The translations under genes were made by a program, and so were the position numbers. The notes below the pieces were generated by a model. The model saw only the letters and a program-made list of their open reading frames with translations. It was not told the DNA's origin and searched no databases. DNA of 6,617 nucleotides from an uncultured Clostridia bacterium. Lineage in GTDB: Bacteria > Bacillota > Clostridia > Oscillospirales > Ruminococcaceae. Positions within the stretch are counted from its first letter, which is position 1. Every line of letters starts with the position of its first letter. Shown piece by piece: positions 1-5,569 of the stretch. The stretch covers positions 1-6,617 of the forward strand of contig CANPZQ010000110.1 in assembly GCA_947588775.1 (NCBI GenBank). The letters are read 5' to 3'.

Positions 1-18
1 GAAAGCTGTTGCGTCGGT

Positions 19-38
19 CCCACCCGCCCGCCCACCCC
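19..38 (-). other. G-quadruplex motif in the 3' region of the anti-sigma transcript
   Basis: Read on the minus strand, this stretch has five G runs (4,3,3,3,3) separated by single bases (T,C,C,T). This is the compact pattern expected of a very stable quadruplex. It lies about 105 nt downstream of the anti-sigma stop and on the transcribed strand, so it could form in RNA. The plus strand is correspondingly C-rich through about position 86. No run of T follows, so it is not a standard intrinsic terminator. Function is inference only. Confidence 0.5.
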
Positions 39-89
39 ACCTTCCCGCTCCCTCCCCGCTTTCTCCGCCGCGCCTCCCCCAACCCAACA

Positions 90-125
90 TCCGGCAAAGC
101 CCGCCCATTCGCGAGCCCTGCCGGA
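90..125 (-). repeat. Inverted repeat after the anti-sigma gene
   Basis: TCCGGCA (90-96) and TGCCGGA (119-125) form a 7-bp stem with a 22-nt loop, just downstream of the anti-sigma stop codon. There is no T tract on the transcribed side, so it is at best a weak or factor-dependent end signal, or a 3'-end stabilising hairpin. Confidence 0.35.
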
Positions 126-143
126 CATAAACACTTCTTGAAT

Positions 144-1910
144 TTATCCTTTGTACTCCACCGAGCTTACAACGCCGTCGGCGAATGTTATAACCGCCGT
201 CCAGCCTCCGTCCTCGTCGGCGGCGACAAGCGTCATCACGCAGTTTTTGCTGAAGCTGTATTTCGTAAGCATGAGCGGCTCCAGCGCGTCCTCAAGCTTC
301 GTCCCTACCCCTACGCCGTTGACGGTGTTCGCCTCCGCGTCGTAAACGCCCTTTCCGGCGTAATATTTGAACGCAATCGTTTTTAAAAGCTCGTTTCCGT
401 TTTCATCGACGGTCGGTTCCGGAGGTTCCTCCGAAAGCTCCGCAAGTGTCGGCTCCATTCTGAGAATGTTTCTTCTGAGGTATGATGTCAGCTCTCTGAC
501 CGCCGCCTTTTGCGTATAAATTTCCGGATTGTTCGACGTCGTCGTCGTGAATTCCAGCTCCTCGGGCATGATTCCCATGTTCGTGTCGCCGGGGTCGACC
601 ATGAACCCTTCGTCCGAGTAGACGTGGTAGGCAATATCCAGCCCGCCGACGTTATGGACCGCGTAAACAAGCTCCGGAACGAGCTCCACAACGCCCTCGG
701 TGTTTACCGTCGCGACCGCGACATACTCTCCCTGCATAACCGGCCGCCCGATAAGCTGATAGCTTTCGTTTCCGACGTTGATCATCCATGTGACTACGTC
801 GGGGTCCTCGCTCTCGAAGTAGTCGTAGCCGACGTTGATTTTGTAGAGCGTTTCCTTATCGGGGTCGATGGTAACTTCGCGGTCGGTGTTTGCGGAAATC
901 TCGCTTCCCGAGTATGCGTCAAGAATCCTGAACCGTATAAGCGCGACATTGTCGAGATTCGCCACCGTTCCGTCGCGAACGTCGTAATACTTAACGCTGT
1001 ACCCTTCGGTTAGATTGCCGAAGGTTTCTTCGTCAATCGTGACCGCCTCGCCCGTATCTTCCGCCTCGACCTCTTCATCGACGGCCGTCATGGGTGTTTC
1101 TGCCGGAACGGTCGGGTCGGTTTGGGCGGTCGATTCCGTTTCGATATTTTCATCGGAGCTCGAAACCGCCGGGGAAACCTTCCTCTTTTTAAGCTTAGCC
1201 GTCGTCACGACGTTTTTCGCGGTAATTTCACCGTCGCCGGCGACGTTATACGCCACATACATCTCGCCGTCGTAGTCGCCGTCATAGTCGCGCGACTTGA
1301 GGTTGCTGTAGCCGTTTCCCGACGTCGGATTGACGCCGCCGTAATTCGACATCGGGTTGTTGTCGCCGCCATAATCCGAGGCGGGATTTGTTTCCGACGG
1401 CTGAGGCTCTTCGTCCCCCGGTTCGTACAAAACCTCATCGACGTCCTCCGCCTCCTCGGAAGCGGGTACCTCGGCGTCGTCCGAGCCGATTAAGCTCTCC
1501 GAATCCTCTTCGAGGTCCGGAGTATCTTCGGCAGATGCGTCCTCGGCGGGAATCTCGCCGTCCGTAAGAATAGCGGCGGCGTTTGCGTCGTCGGACCCGG
1601 CGGAAAACAGCTCCGCGTTGCCGCCGGCTTCTTCGGCAGCGTCGCTCAAGTCGGCGGGCTTCGTCGCGAGCCTCATAAGGCTCATCACCCCGACCGTCGA
1701 AACCGCGAGCAAAAGACATGCCGCCAGGGCGAAATACTTTGAATATTTCTTTGCGAAAATAGCGGGACGGCTCAGCGTTTCTTCGGGGGATTTTTCGGGG
1801 GAACCCTTTTGCTTCTCGTATTCCTCGGCCATCAACGCCTTGAGGTTTTCCTTGAATTCGGGGGTCAGCTTAAGGGAGCCGACGTCGTTTTTATATTCAT
1901 TTATTCTCAT
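144..1910 (-). CDS. Putative anti-sigma factor / membrane sensor paired with the ECF sigma factor
   Basis: This is a 588-aa protein that I infer to be the membrane anti-sigma factor for the adjacent ECF sigma. The ATG at 1910 is preferred because AAGGAG (1925-1920) sits 9 nt before it; a TTG at 1916 would leave only 3 nt. Residues 1-58 are cytoplasmic, charged and contain LTPEFKENLKALMAEEYE. No His-x3-Cys-x2-Cys zinc motif is present, so it is not a ZAS-type anti-sigma. One transmembrane helix lies at about 59-78. Residues 85-300 form a very acidic, low-complexity extracellular linker with degenerate NPxSxYGG repeats (about 175-200) and a basic KLKKRK patch (239-244). Residues 300-588 look folded and hold beta-rich stretches, but I do not recognise the domain. 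The gene overlaps the sigma gene by 14 nt, which suggests translational coupling. The role comes from topology and context; a membrane lipoprotein-like sensor of unknown function is the alternative. Confidence 0.75.
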   Translation of the reverse strand: MRINEYKNDVGSLKLTPEFKENLKALMAEEYEKQKGSPEKSPEETLSRPAIFAKKYSKYFALAACLLLAVSTVGVMSLMRLATKPADLSDAAEEAGGNAELFSAGSDDANAAAILTDGEIPAEDASAEDTPDLEEDSESLIGSDDAEVPASEEAEDVDEVLYEPGDEEPQPSETNPASDYGGDNNPMSNYGGVNPTSGNGYSNLKSRDYDGDYDGEMYVAYNVAGDGEITAKNVVTTAKLKKRKVSPAVSSSDENIETESTAQTDPTVPAETPMTAVDEEVEAEDTGEAVTIDEETFGNLTEGYSVKYYDVRDGTVANLDNVALIRFRILDAYSGSEISANTDREVTIDPDKETLYKINVGYDYFESEDPDVVTWMINVGNESYQLIGRPVMQGEYVAVATVNTEGVVELVPELVYAVHNVGGLDIAYHVYSDEGFMVDPGDTNMGIMPEELEFTTTTSNNPEIYTQKAAVRELTSYLRRNILRMEPTLAELSEEPPEPTVDENGNELLKTIAFKYYAGKGVYDAEANTVNGVGVGTKLEDALEPLMLTKYSFSKNCVMTLVAADEDGGWTAVITFADGVVSSVEYKG

Positions 1911-2394
1911 CGTCAAACTCTCCTTCCAGCATGGTTTTCAACCGCTGTCTTGCCCTCATAAGGAGGGAGGAAACGGTGTTTTGGTTCGTGCCGGTCATCT
2001 CGGCTATTTCCGCGACCTTATACCCCTCGAAGTAGTGAAGGTATACCGCCGTGCGGTACTTCTCGGGAAGCTCCATCACCGCCTCCATAACGGGGCCGGT
2101 GCCGAAGCGTTCTTTGGAAACGATTGTTTCCGAGAGCTCCGCCGTCGGGTGGGAATAGGTTTTGCGGTTGTAGGTTTTGCACATGTTAATCGTAACTCTT
2201 AAAAGCCATGCTTTTTCGTGCTCGTCCGACTCGAAGTCGGGGAGCGAGCGCATAAGCTTTAAAAACACCTCCTGAGTGATGTCCTCGGCGTAGTGTCTGT
2301 CGCAGAGCGCGTGATAGGCCGCGCGATAGACCATGTCCGAATATTTTTCCACCACGGAAGCTATGTAAATACCGACGTCATTAGTAATTTGCAT
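1897..2394 (-). CDS. RNA polymerase ECF-type sigma factor (sigma-70 family)
   Basis: This 165-aa protein has the usual two-domain ECF layout and length. Region 2 spans about residues 15-78, with the core-binding segment AEDITQEVFLKL (36-47) and the -10-recognition helix around WLLRVTINMCKTYNR (63-77). Region 4 spans about 108-156, starting with LPEKYRTAVYLHYFEGY, with a helix-turn-helix near 126-147 (KVAEIAEMTGTNQNTVSSLL). It should direct RNA polymerase to a small regulon and be held inactive by the downstream membrane protein. The ATG at 2394 is the first possible start in frame, since an in-frame TAG lies at 2418-2416. No convincing SD stands at the usual distance before it, which is odd for this window. 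The nearest purine-rich site, AAAGGAG (2445-2439), is 44 nt upstream and precedes a different small frame. Confidence 0.93.
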   Translation of the reverse strand: MQITNDVGIYIASVVEKYSDMVYRAAYHALCDRHYAEDITQEVFLKLMRSLPDFESDEHEKAWLLRVTINMCKTYNRKTYSHPTAELSETIVSKERFGTGPVMEAVMELPEKYRTAVYLHYFEGYKVAEIAEMTGTNQNTVSSLLMRARQRLKTMLEGEFDDENK

Positions 2395-2426
2395 ATTCGT
2401 GTGTGTATGGGGCGGCTAAACGGCAT
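2361..2426 (-). CDS. Possible 21-codon upstream ORF overlapping the sigma start
   Basis: An ATG at 2426 opens a 21-codon frame ending in TAG at 2363-2361, overlapping the first 11 codons of the sigma gene in another frame. AAAGGAG (2445-2439) lies 12 nt before this ATG, a longer gap than ideal. The sigma ATG itself has no SD, so translation of this frame could feed ribosomes to the sigma start. Short frames arise often by chance, so confidence is low. Confidence 0.2.
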   Translation of the reverse strand: MPFSRPIHTRICKLLMTSVFT

Positions 2427-2471
2427 CGCCCCTAAGACTCCTTTCCGCCGTTCCTTTTACGTTTCACAAGT

Positions 2472-2500
2472 AATACGCACCGGAAGGTCAAAATATTGCA
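2472..2500 (-). promoter_or_regulatory. Candidate ECF-type promoter for the sigma / anti-sigma operon
   Basis: On the minus strand, TGCAAT (2500-2495) and CGTATT (2477-2472) are separated by 17 nt. This resembles ECF promoters, which usually pair an AAC-like -35 box with a CGT-containing -10 box. It would start RNA near 2465 and leave a leader of about 70 nt. Autoregulation is usual for ECF operons, which supports the idea, but the -35 core is AAT rather than AAC. Confidence 0.4.
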
Positions 2501-2501
2501 G

Positions 2502-2633
2502 CCGAAAAAAATTTTTTCAAAAAATTTTCGGGCGGCGGTTCATAAGCTATAATGCTATTTTAGCAGATTCTGAAAAAAAGTAAAGCAAAATCGCCGAAAT
2601 CTCCGAAAAAAATATTTTTTCCTCAAAATCGGG
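2502..2633. repeat. Two related A/T-tract elements in the divergent intergenic region
   Basis: Segment 2502-2531 begins CCG, runs through A7 and T6, then A6 and T4, and ends CGG, forming an imperfect palindrome. Segment 2603-2633 has the same order (CCG, A7, TA, T6, then CAAAA and CGGG), about 100 bp further on. The second copy sits inside a larger dyad, CGAAAT (2595-2600) and ATTTCG (2637-2642), just before the -35 box at 2652. Such tracts could be bent DNA, UP elements or operator sites between the divergent genes. Confidence 0.4.
2557..2584 (-). promoter_or_regulatory. Weaker sigma-A-type promoter candidate for the sigma operon
   Basis: On the minus strand, TTTACT (2584-2579) and TAAAAT (2562-2557) are 16 nt apart, matching TTGACA at 4 of 6 and TATAAT at 5 of 6. 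It would give a leader of about 155 nt. It could supply basal expression beside the ECF-type site, but the region is so AT-rich that chance matches are expected. Confidence 0.3.
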
Positions 2634-2651
2634 AAAATTTCGCTTTAGCTA

Positions 2652-2680
2652 TTGACAAAAAAGAAAAAATATGTGAAAAT
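2652..2680 (+). promoter_or_regulatory. Promoter of the argC-like gene
   Basis: A perfect TTGACA -35 box (2652-2657) is followed after 17 nt by GAAAAT (2675-2680), which matches TATAAT at 4 of 6 and carries an extended TG (2672-2673). The predicted start near 2687 leaves a leader of about 47 nt before the ATG at 2734. Confidence 0.55.
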
Positions 2681-2733
2681 TATTATGTATCAGTTTGCTT
2701 TTGCGAAAACACCACGAAACGGAAGTGGAACGA

Positions 2734-3678
2734 ATGAAAAAAGTCTTAGTTGACGGCCACTACGGCACGGTCAATCTTAACCTGAATAAAATGCTTGAAA
2801 AGCGGGACGATTTAGAGGTAATCTATCTCGAGAACCGCCGTCAGGTTTCGCCCGAACAGAGGGTATCGCTTTTAAACACCGCGGATATAGTGATTTTGTG
2901 CCAGTCCGCGCAGACGGTAGTCGAAACGATTCCGCTGATTCAAAATCCCGAGGTAAAGGTAATCGACACGTCGAACGCCTACAGGCTCGCGCCGGGCTGG
3001 GTATACGGAATGCCGGAGCTCGGGCCGGACCAGCGGCGAAAAATCCAGTCGGCGAGGTTTGTATCGCTTCCCGCGCCGATGGCCGTCGGGACGGTTATGC
3101 TCATCAACCCCCTGCTTAAGGGAAAGATAATGCCGCCGTTTCTGCCGCTCTATGTAAACTCCGTCGTTGGATATTCGAGCGGCGGCGCGAACATGATTTC
3201 GCTTTATGAAAGTCCCGACCGCCCGAGGAGCTACGGCTCGGTCCGTCAGTACGGGCTCGACCAGAATATTTTACAGCAGAAGGAGATTATGCACACCTCG
3301 GGAATATCCTATCGGCCGTCGCTCAACCCGATGATTGACGACTATCCGAACGGGATTTTGGTTACGCTGCCGCTTCATCTGCGCACGCTTTCAAAGAGGC
3401 TCCATTCGCGGCAGGTATGGGAAACGGTCTGCCGATTCTATGAGCGCGAGCCGCTTATCGAGGTCGTCGACTTCGAGGGCGCGGTCGACGAGGTCGGGGG
3501 TTTTTTGGACGCGGGCGGCATGGCCGGCTCGAACAAAATGCAGCTCTTTGTGTTTGGCGACAACGACATCTGCCTGATGGCGGCGCGCTTCGACAACCTC
3601 GGAAAGGGCGGCGCGGGAGCCGTCGTGCAGAACATGAACCTCATGCTCGGGCTTGACGAGATGAGGGGAGTGCTGTGA
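2734..3678 (+). CDS. ArgC-like protein (N-acetyl-gamma-glutamyl-phosphate reductase family) lacking the catalytic Cys
   Basis: This 314-aa protein has the length and motif order of the short (type 2) ArgC family, which reduces N-acetyl-glutamyl phosphate to the semialdehyde in arginine synthesis. Visible family motifs are an N-terminal dinucleotide-binding start (VDGHYGT, 6-12), DTSNAYRLAPGWVYGMPEL (78-96), NSVVGYSSGG (142-151), LVTLPLHL (209-216) and FDNLGKGGAGAVVQNMNLMLG (286-306). The segment that should read Asn-Pro-Gly-Cys-Tyr instead reads Leu-Pro-Ala-Pro-Met (112-116), so the nucleophilic Cys is a Pro. Near 178-186 the usual Lys-His-x-Pro-Glu is Leu-Gln-Gln-Lys-Glu, so the catalytic His also seems lost. 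No other arginine gene is present. The ATG at 2734 follows GGAAG (2721-2725) by 8 nt; TTG at 2695 and GTG at 2725 are weaker starts. The family call is firm, but normal ArgC activity is doubtful, so no gene symbol is assigned. Confidence 0.85.
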   Translation: MKKVLVDGHYGTVNLNLNKMLEKRDDLEVIYLENRRQVSPEQRVSLLNTADIVILCQSAQTVVETIPLIQNPEVKVIDTSNAYRLAPGWVYGMPELGPDQRRKIQSARFVSLPAPMAVGTVMLINPLLKGKIMPPFLPLYVNSVVGYSSGGANMISLYESPDRPRSYGSVRQYGLDQNILQQKEIMHTSGISYRPSLNPMIDDYPNGILVTLPLHLRTLSKRLHSRQVWETVCRFYEREPLIEVVDFEGAVDEVGGFLDAGGMAGSNKMQLFVFGDNDICLMAARFDNLGKGGAGAVVQNMNLMLGLDEMRGVL

Positions 3679-3713
3679 CAGAGGATAGAGCGTCAGAGGG
3701 TTAGAAGATAGAG

Positions 3714-3725
3714 GAGCCATGGCTC
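3714..3725. repeat. Perfect 12-bp palindrome
   Basis: GAGCCATGGCTC is a perfect palindrome 35 nt after the argC-like stop. It also holds an ATG opening a six-codon frame (3719-3739) behind GAGGAG, but the spacing is too short to trust. It could be a protein-binding site or chance. Confidence 0.3.
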
Positions 3726-3752
3726 GTCGAAAATTTTGAAGCGTCTGCTAAG

Positions 3753-3813
3753 GCCCGAGCCTCACCCATCCCCGCTCCGCCTTTGGCTCCGGGGGACGGG
3801 ATTCGGCTCGGGC
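3753..3813 (+). repeat. Long GC-rich hairpin downstream of the argC-like gene
   Basis: The outer arms GCCCGAGCC (3753-3761) and GGCTCGGGC (3805-3813) pair perfectly over 9 bp. Inside, CCC-A-TCCCC (3765-3773) pairs with GGGGA-C-GGG (3792-3800) with one mismatch, and GCC/GGC closes a TTT loop (3779-3787). No T run follows, so it is not a textbook intrinsic terminator. It may protect the 3' end of the upstream mRNA or belong to a dispersed palindromic repeat family. Confidence 0.55.
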
Positions 3814-3921
3814 GGGGATTCGGGCGCGAACAGAAATCGGAAATTTATGTATTAAGCTGATTTTTGACATCTCATAAACAAACCAACTCCAACAACCCCA
3901 TATATACACTCAAATTTACCG

Positions 3922-3950
3922 AAGGAGGCTTTAAAAAAATGACCAGATAA
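3922..3950 (+). promoter_or_regulatory. Three-codon leader ORF (Met-Thr-Arg) with strong SD upstream of hflX
   Basis: AAGGAGG (3922-3928) is followed after 10 nt by ATG ACC AGA TAA (3939-3950). The SD is as strong as any in the window yet drives only three codons, 71 nt before hflX. A full ribosome entry site on so short a frame is typical of ribosome-sensing leaders. Very short leader ORFs controlling antibiotic-resistance ABC-F genes, and attenuation of hflX-type genes, are known in Firmicutes such as Listeria. A promoter was not found with confidence: TTGACA occurs at 3864-3869, but no matching -10 box follows. Confidence 0.5.
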
Positions 3951-3955
3951 CACCC

Positions 3956-4021
3956 GGCTTGCTGTCAGCAGTCAGTAAGTCTTGATTCAAAACCTGCAAT
4001 AAAAAAATTTTCGGAGGACTT
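3956..4021 (+). promoter_or_regulatory. Mutually exclusive leader hairpins overlapping the hflX SD
   Basis: Hairpin 1 pairs 3956-3964 (GGCTTGCTG) with 3973-3981 (CAGTAAGTC) over 9 bp including two G-U pairs, with an 8-nt loop. Hairpin 2 pairs 3977-3983 (AAGTCTT) with 4015-4021 (AGGACTT) over 7 bp including one U-G pair, and covers the last three bases of the GGAGG SD (4013-4017). They share 3977-3981, so they cannot coexist. A ribosome held on the leader ORF would shield the left arm of hairpin 1 and favour the masked state. This is the reverse of the ermC arrangement, so the logic is uncertain. Confidence 0.4.
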
Positions 4022-5293
4022 ATGACTGAAAAATTTGATAACATTTTTAAAACGAACGCTCCCGAAGCGAAGGCTCCGAGGGCGATAATTGCTGCCGTCG
4101 ACACGGGCGACTACGACGTTGAACGCTCGATAGCGGAGCTTCGCGAGCTTATTCGCACGGCCGGCGGCGAAACCGTCGCCGAGGTTGTTCAAAAGCGCGA
4201 CGCACCCGACGGCGCGACATGTATAGGCGCGGGGCGGCTTGAGGAAATGAAACGCCTCGCCGACGATTTTGAGGCGGATATAGCCGTTTTCGATACCGAG
4301 CTTACCGCCGCGCAGATTCGGAATATCGAGGATGTTCTGGATATTGAAGCCATCGACCGGACGATGCTCATTCTCGACATTTTCGCGCAGCGCGCCACCA
4401 CCCGCGAGGGCAAGATTCAGGTTGAAATCGCGAAGCAGAAATATCTTTTGCCGAGGCTTGCGGGAATGGGGAAGGAGCTTTCCCGAACGGGCGGCGTTGT
4501 GGGAATGAGGGGCGGCCCGGGTGAAACAAAGCTCGAGCTCGACCGCCGCCATATTCGCCAAAGAATCACAAACATGCAGCGCGAGCTTAAGGAAATCGAG
4601 GCGCGGCGCGGCCAGCTTCGCGCAAGGCGCAAAAAGGACTGCGTTCTTTCCGCCGCGATAGTCGGCTATACGAACGTCGGGAAATCAACGCTTATGAACG
4701 CCCTTACCGAAGCGGGAGTTTTGGTTGAAAACAAGCTCTTTGCGACGCTTGAAACGACCTCCCGCTCGATAATCCTACCCGACGGCAGAAGCGTTCTGCT
4801 CACCGACACCGTCGGGCTGATAAGCCGCCTTCCACATAACCTTGTGGAAGCGTTCAAGTCCACTTTGGAGGAGGCTTCGGGCGCGGACGTAATTTTGCAC
4901 GTCTGCGACTGCTCGAGCCCCGACATTGAGGAGCAGACGAAGGTCACAAGGGAGCTTCTGAGCGAGCTCGGCTGTGACGGAATTCCGGTTGTGACGGTTC
5001 TCAACAAGGCCGACATTGCCGACTGGAACGGGGCGTTTTTGCCGGAACACACGGTTCTTATTTCCGCGAAGGAGGGCAGGGGACTTGACCGCCTTTTGGA
5101 GGAGCTTTCGGAATCGCTTCCCGAAACGGCGCGAAGAATGAAGCTTTTGCTCCCTTTCTCGGAAGCGGGGCTTCTCGCCAGAATCCGCGCGGAGGGCAAT
5201 GTGTTTTCGGAGGAGTACACCCCCGACGGTATCGAGGTCGACGCGCTTGTCGACCAAAAGCTGGTTCACGCCGCGGAACGTTTTGTTAAATAG
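4022..5293 (+). CDS. hflX: GTPase HflX, ribosome-associated
   Basis: This 423-aa protein is a full-length HflX. In bacteria HflX binds the 50S subunit, splits stalled or hibernating 70S ribosomes, and in some Firmicutes gives antibiotic tolerance. The N-terminal HflX domain (about 1-200) shows IGAGRLEEM (68-76), DTELTAAQIRNIE (91-103), DRTMLILDIFAQRATTREG (112-130) and RGGPGETKLELDRR (163-176), followed by a charged helical linker (about 176-206). The G domain starts near 208: G1 GYTNVGKS (215-222), G2 threonines in ATLETTSR (241-248), G3 DTVG (262-265), G4 NKAD (328-331) and G5 SAK (348-350). All nucleotide-binding motifs are intact. The C-terminal subdomain ends with SEEYTPDGIEVDALV (396-410). 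The start follows GGAGG (4013-4017) by only 4 nt. A terminator begins 13 nt after the stop. The leader suggests translation-linked control. Confidence 0.97.
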   Translation: MTEKFDNIFKTNAPEAKAPRAIIAAVDTGDYDVERSIAELRELIRTAGGETVAEVVQKRDAPDGATCIGAGRLEEMKRLADDFEADIAVFDTELTAAQIRNIEDVLDIEAIDRTMLILDIFAQRATTREGKIQVEIAKQKYLLPRLAGMGKELSRTGGVVGMRGGPGETKLELDRRHIRQRITNMQRELKEIEARRGQLRARRKKDCVLSAAIVGYTNVGKSTLMNALTEAGVLVENKLFATLETTSRSIILPDGRSVLLTDTVGLISRLPHNLVEAFKSTLEEASGADVILHVCDCSSPDIEEQTKVTRELLSELGCDGIPVVTVLNKADIADWNGAFLPEHTVLISAKEGRGLDRLLEELSESLPETARRMKLLLPFSEAGLLARIRAEGNVFSEEYTPDGIEVDALVDQKLVHAAERFVK

Positions 5294-5305
5294 CATAAAA
5301 TTGAA

Positions 5306-5344
5306 CCCCTGCTGCTTCGACGAAGAGGCGGCGGGGGCTTTTTT
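5306..5344 (+). terminator. Rho-independent terminator of hflX
   Basis: CCCCTGCTGC (5306-5315) pairs with GCGGCGGGGG (5328-5337) over 10 bp including two U-G pairs. An inner CTTC/GAAG extension lies in the loop, and six T follow at 5339-5344. Confidence 0.88.
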
Positions 5345-5377
5345 GCCCCTTTGAAGGTTTCGCGCCTGCCGCAGCCC

Positions 5378-5470
5378 GGGGCGAAGCCCGGTCGGCCGCA
5401 TTCGCGGCCGACCCTCCCGCGCCTTCGGCGCGTGAGGCCGCCGCCCATGGCGGCGGCGGGGCTTCGCCCC
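5378..5470. repeat. GC-rich four-way-junction (cloverleaf-like) element
   Basis: A 12-bp closing stem (5378-5389 with 5459-5470, GGGGCGAAGCCC/GGGCTTCGCCCC) encloses three adjoining hairpins. Arm 1 has 10 bp (5390-5399/5404-5413, loop ATTC). Arm 2 has CTC/GAG plus six pairs with one mismatch (5414-5423/5427-5436, loop TTC). Arm 3 has 9 bp (5437-5445/5449-5457, loop CAT). Only one base, G5458, is left unpaired at the junction. It contains no tRNA landmarks and no plausible gene. It lies after the hflX terminator, so it may be an independent repeat or RNA, and could also extrude as a DNA cruciform. Confidence 0.7.
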
Positions 5471-5503
5471 TCCCCTTATCCCCCCACCCCCCAAAAATCC
5501 CCC
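5467..5503. other. C-tract block (i-motif / opposite-strand G-quadruplex motif)
   Basis: Five C runs of 4, 4, 6, 6 and 5 are separated by T, TTAT, A and AAAAAT. The first run is the end of the cloverleaf closing stem. The block ends 37 bp before the -35 box of the LytTR operon, so a folded form could affect that promoter. Confidence 0.45.
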
Positions 5504-5540
5504 GCCTATTCCCCAAAACCGACCGATTATCAAATATCGC

Positions 5541-5569
5541 TGGAAATTTTCCCGAACCTCTGCTATACT
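5541..5569 (+). promoter_or_regulatory. Extended -10 promoter of the LytTR / DUF3021 operon
   Basis: TGGAAA (5541-5546, 4 of 6 to TTGACA) is separated by 17 nt from TATACT (5564-5569), preceded by a perfect extended TG (5561-5562). A start near 5576 leaves a leader of about 23 nt. The -35 box lies in an 11-bp palindrome GGAAATTTTCC (5542-5552), a possible operator. Confidence 0.65.

Noticed and set aside
510..1013. Plus-strand open frames opposite the anti-sigma gene
   Set aside because: They are antisense to a longer frame that starts with a proper SD and is coupled to a recognisable sigma factor. Their products show no recognisable domain.
2548..2553. Plus-strand TATAAT as a promoter
   Set aside because: It has no -35 match at the correct distance and no extended TG. 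A far better promoter for the plus-strand gene lies at 2652-2680.
3719..3739. Six-codon frame (Met-Ala-Arg-Arg-Lys-Phe) after the argC-like gene
   Set aside because: GAGGAG lies nearby but too close to the ATG, and the ATG is part of a palindrome. There is no gene directly after it to regulate.
3864..3908. Promoter for hflX based on TTGACA at 3864
   Set aside because: No acceptable -10 box lies 16-18 nt downstream; the TATATA-like sequence at 3901 is more than 30 nt away.
5378..5470. tRNA or tRNA-like gene because of the cloverleaf shape
   Set aside because: The stems are 12, 10, 9 and 9 bp with 3-4-nt loops. There is no T-loop GTTCGA-type sequence and no anticodon loop of seven, so it is not a tRNA.
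4775..5533. Long minus-strand open frame (252 codons) opposite hflX
   Set aside because: It is the antisense shadow of a conserved hflX, and its N-terminal part is a translation of the GC-rich repeat region. No family motifs or SD support it.
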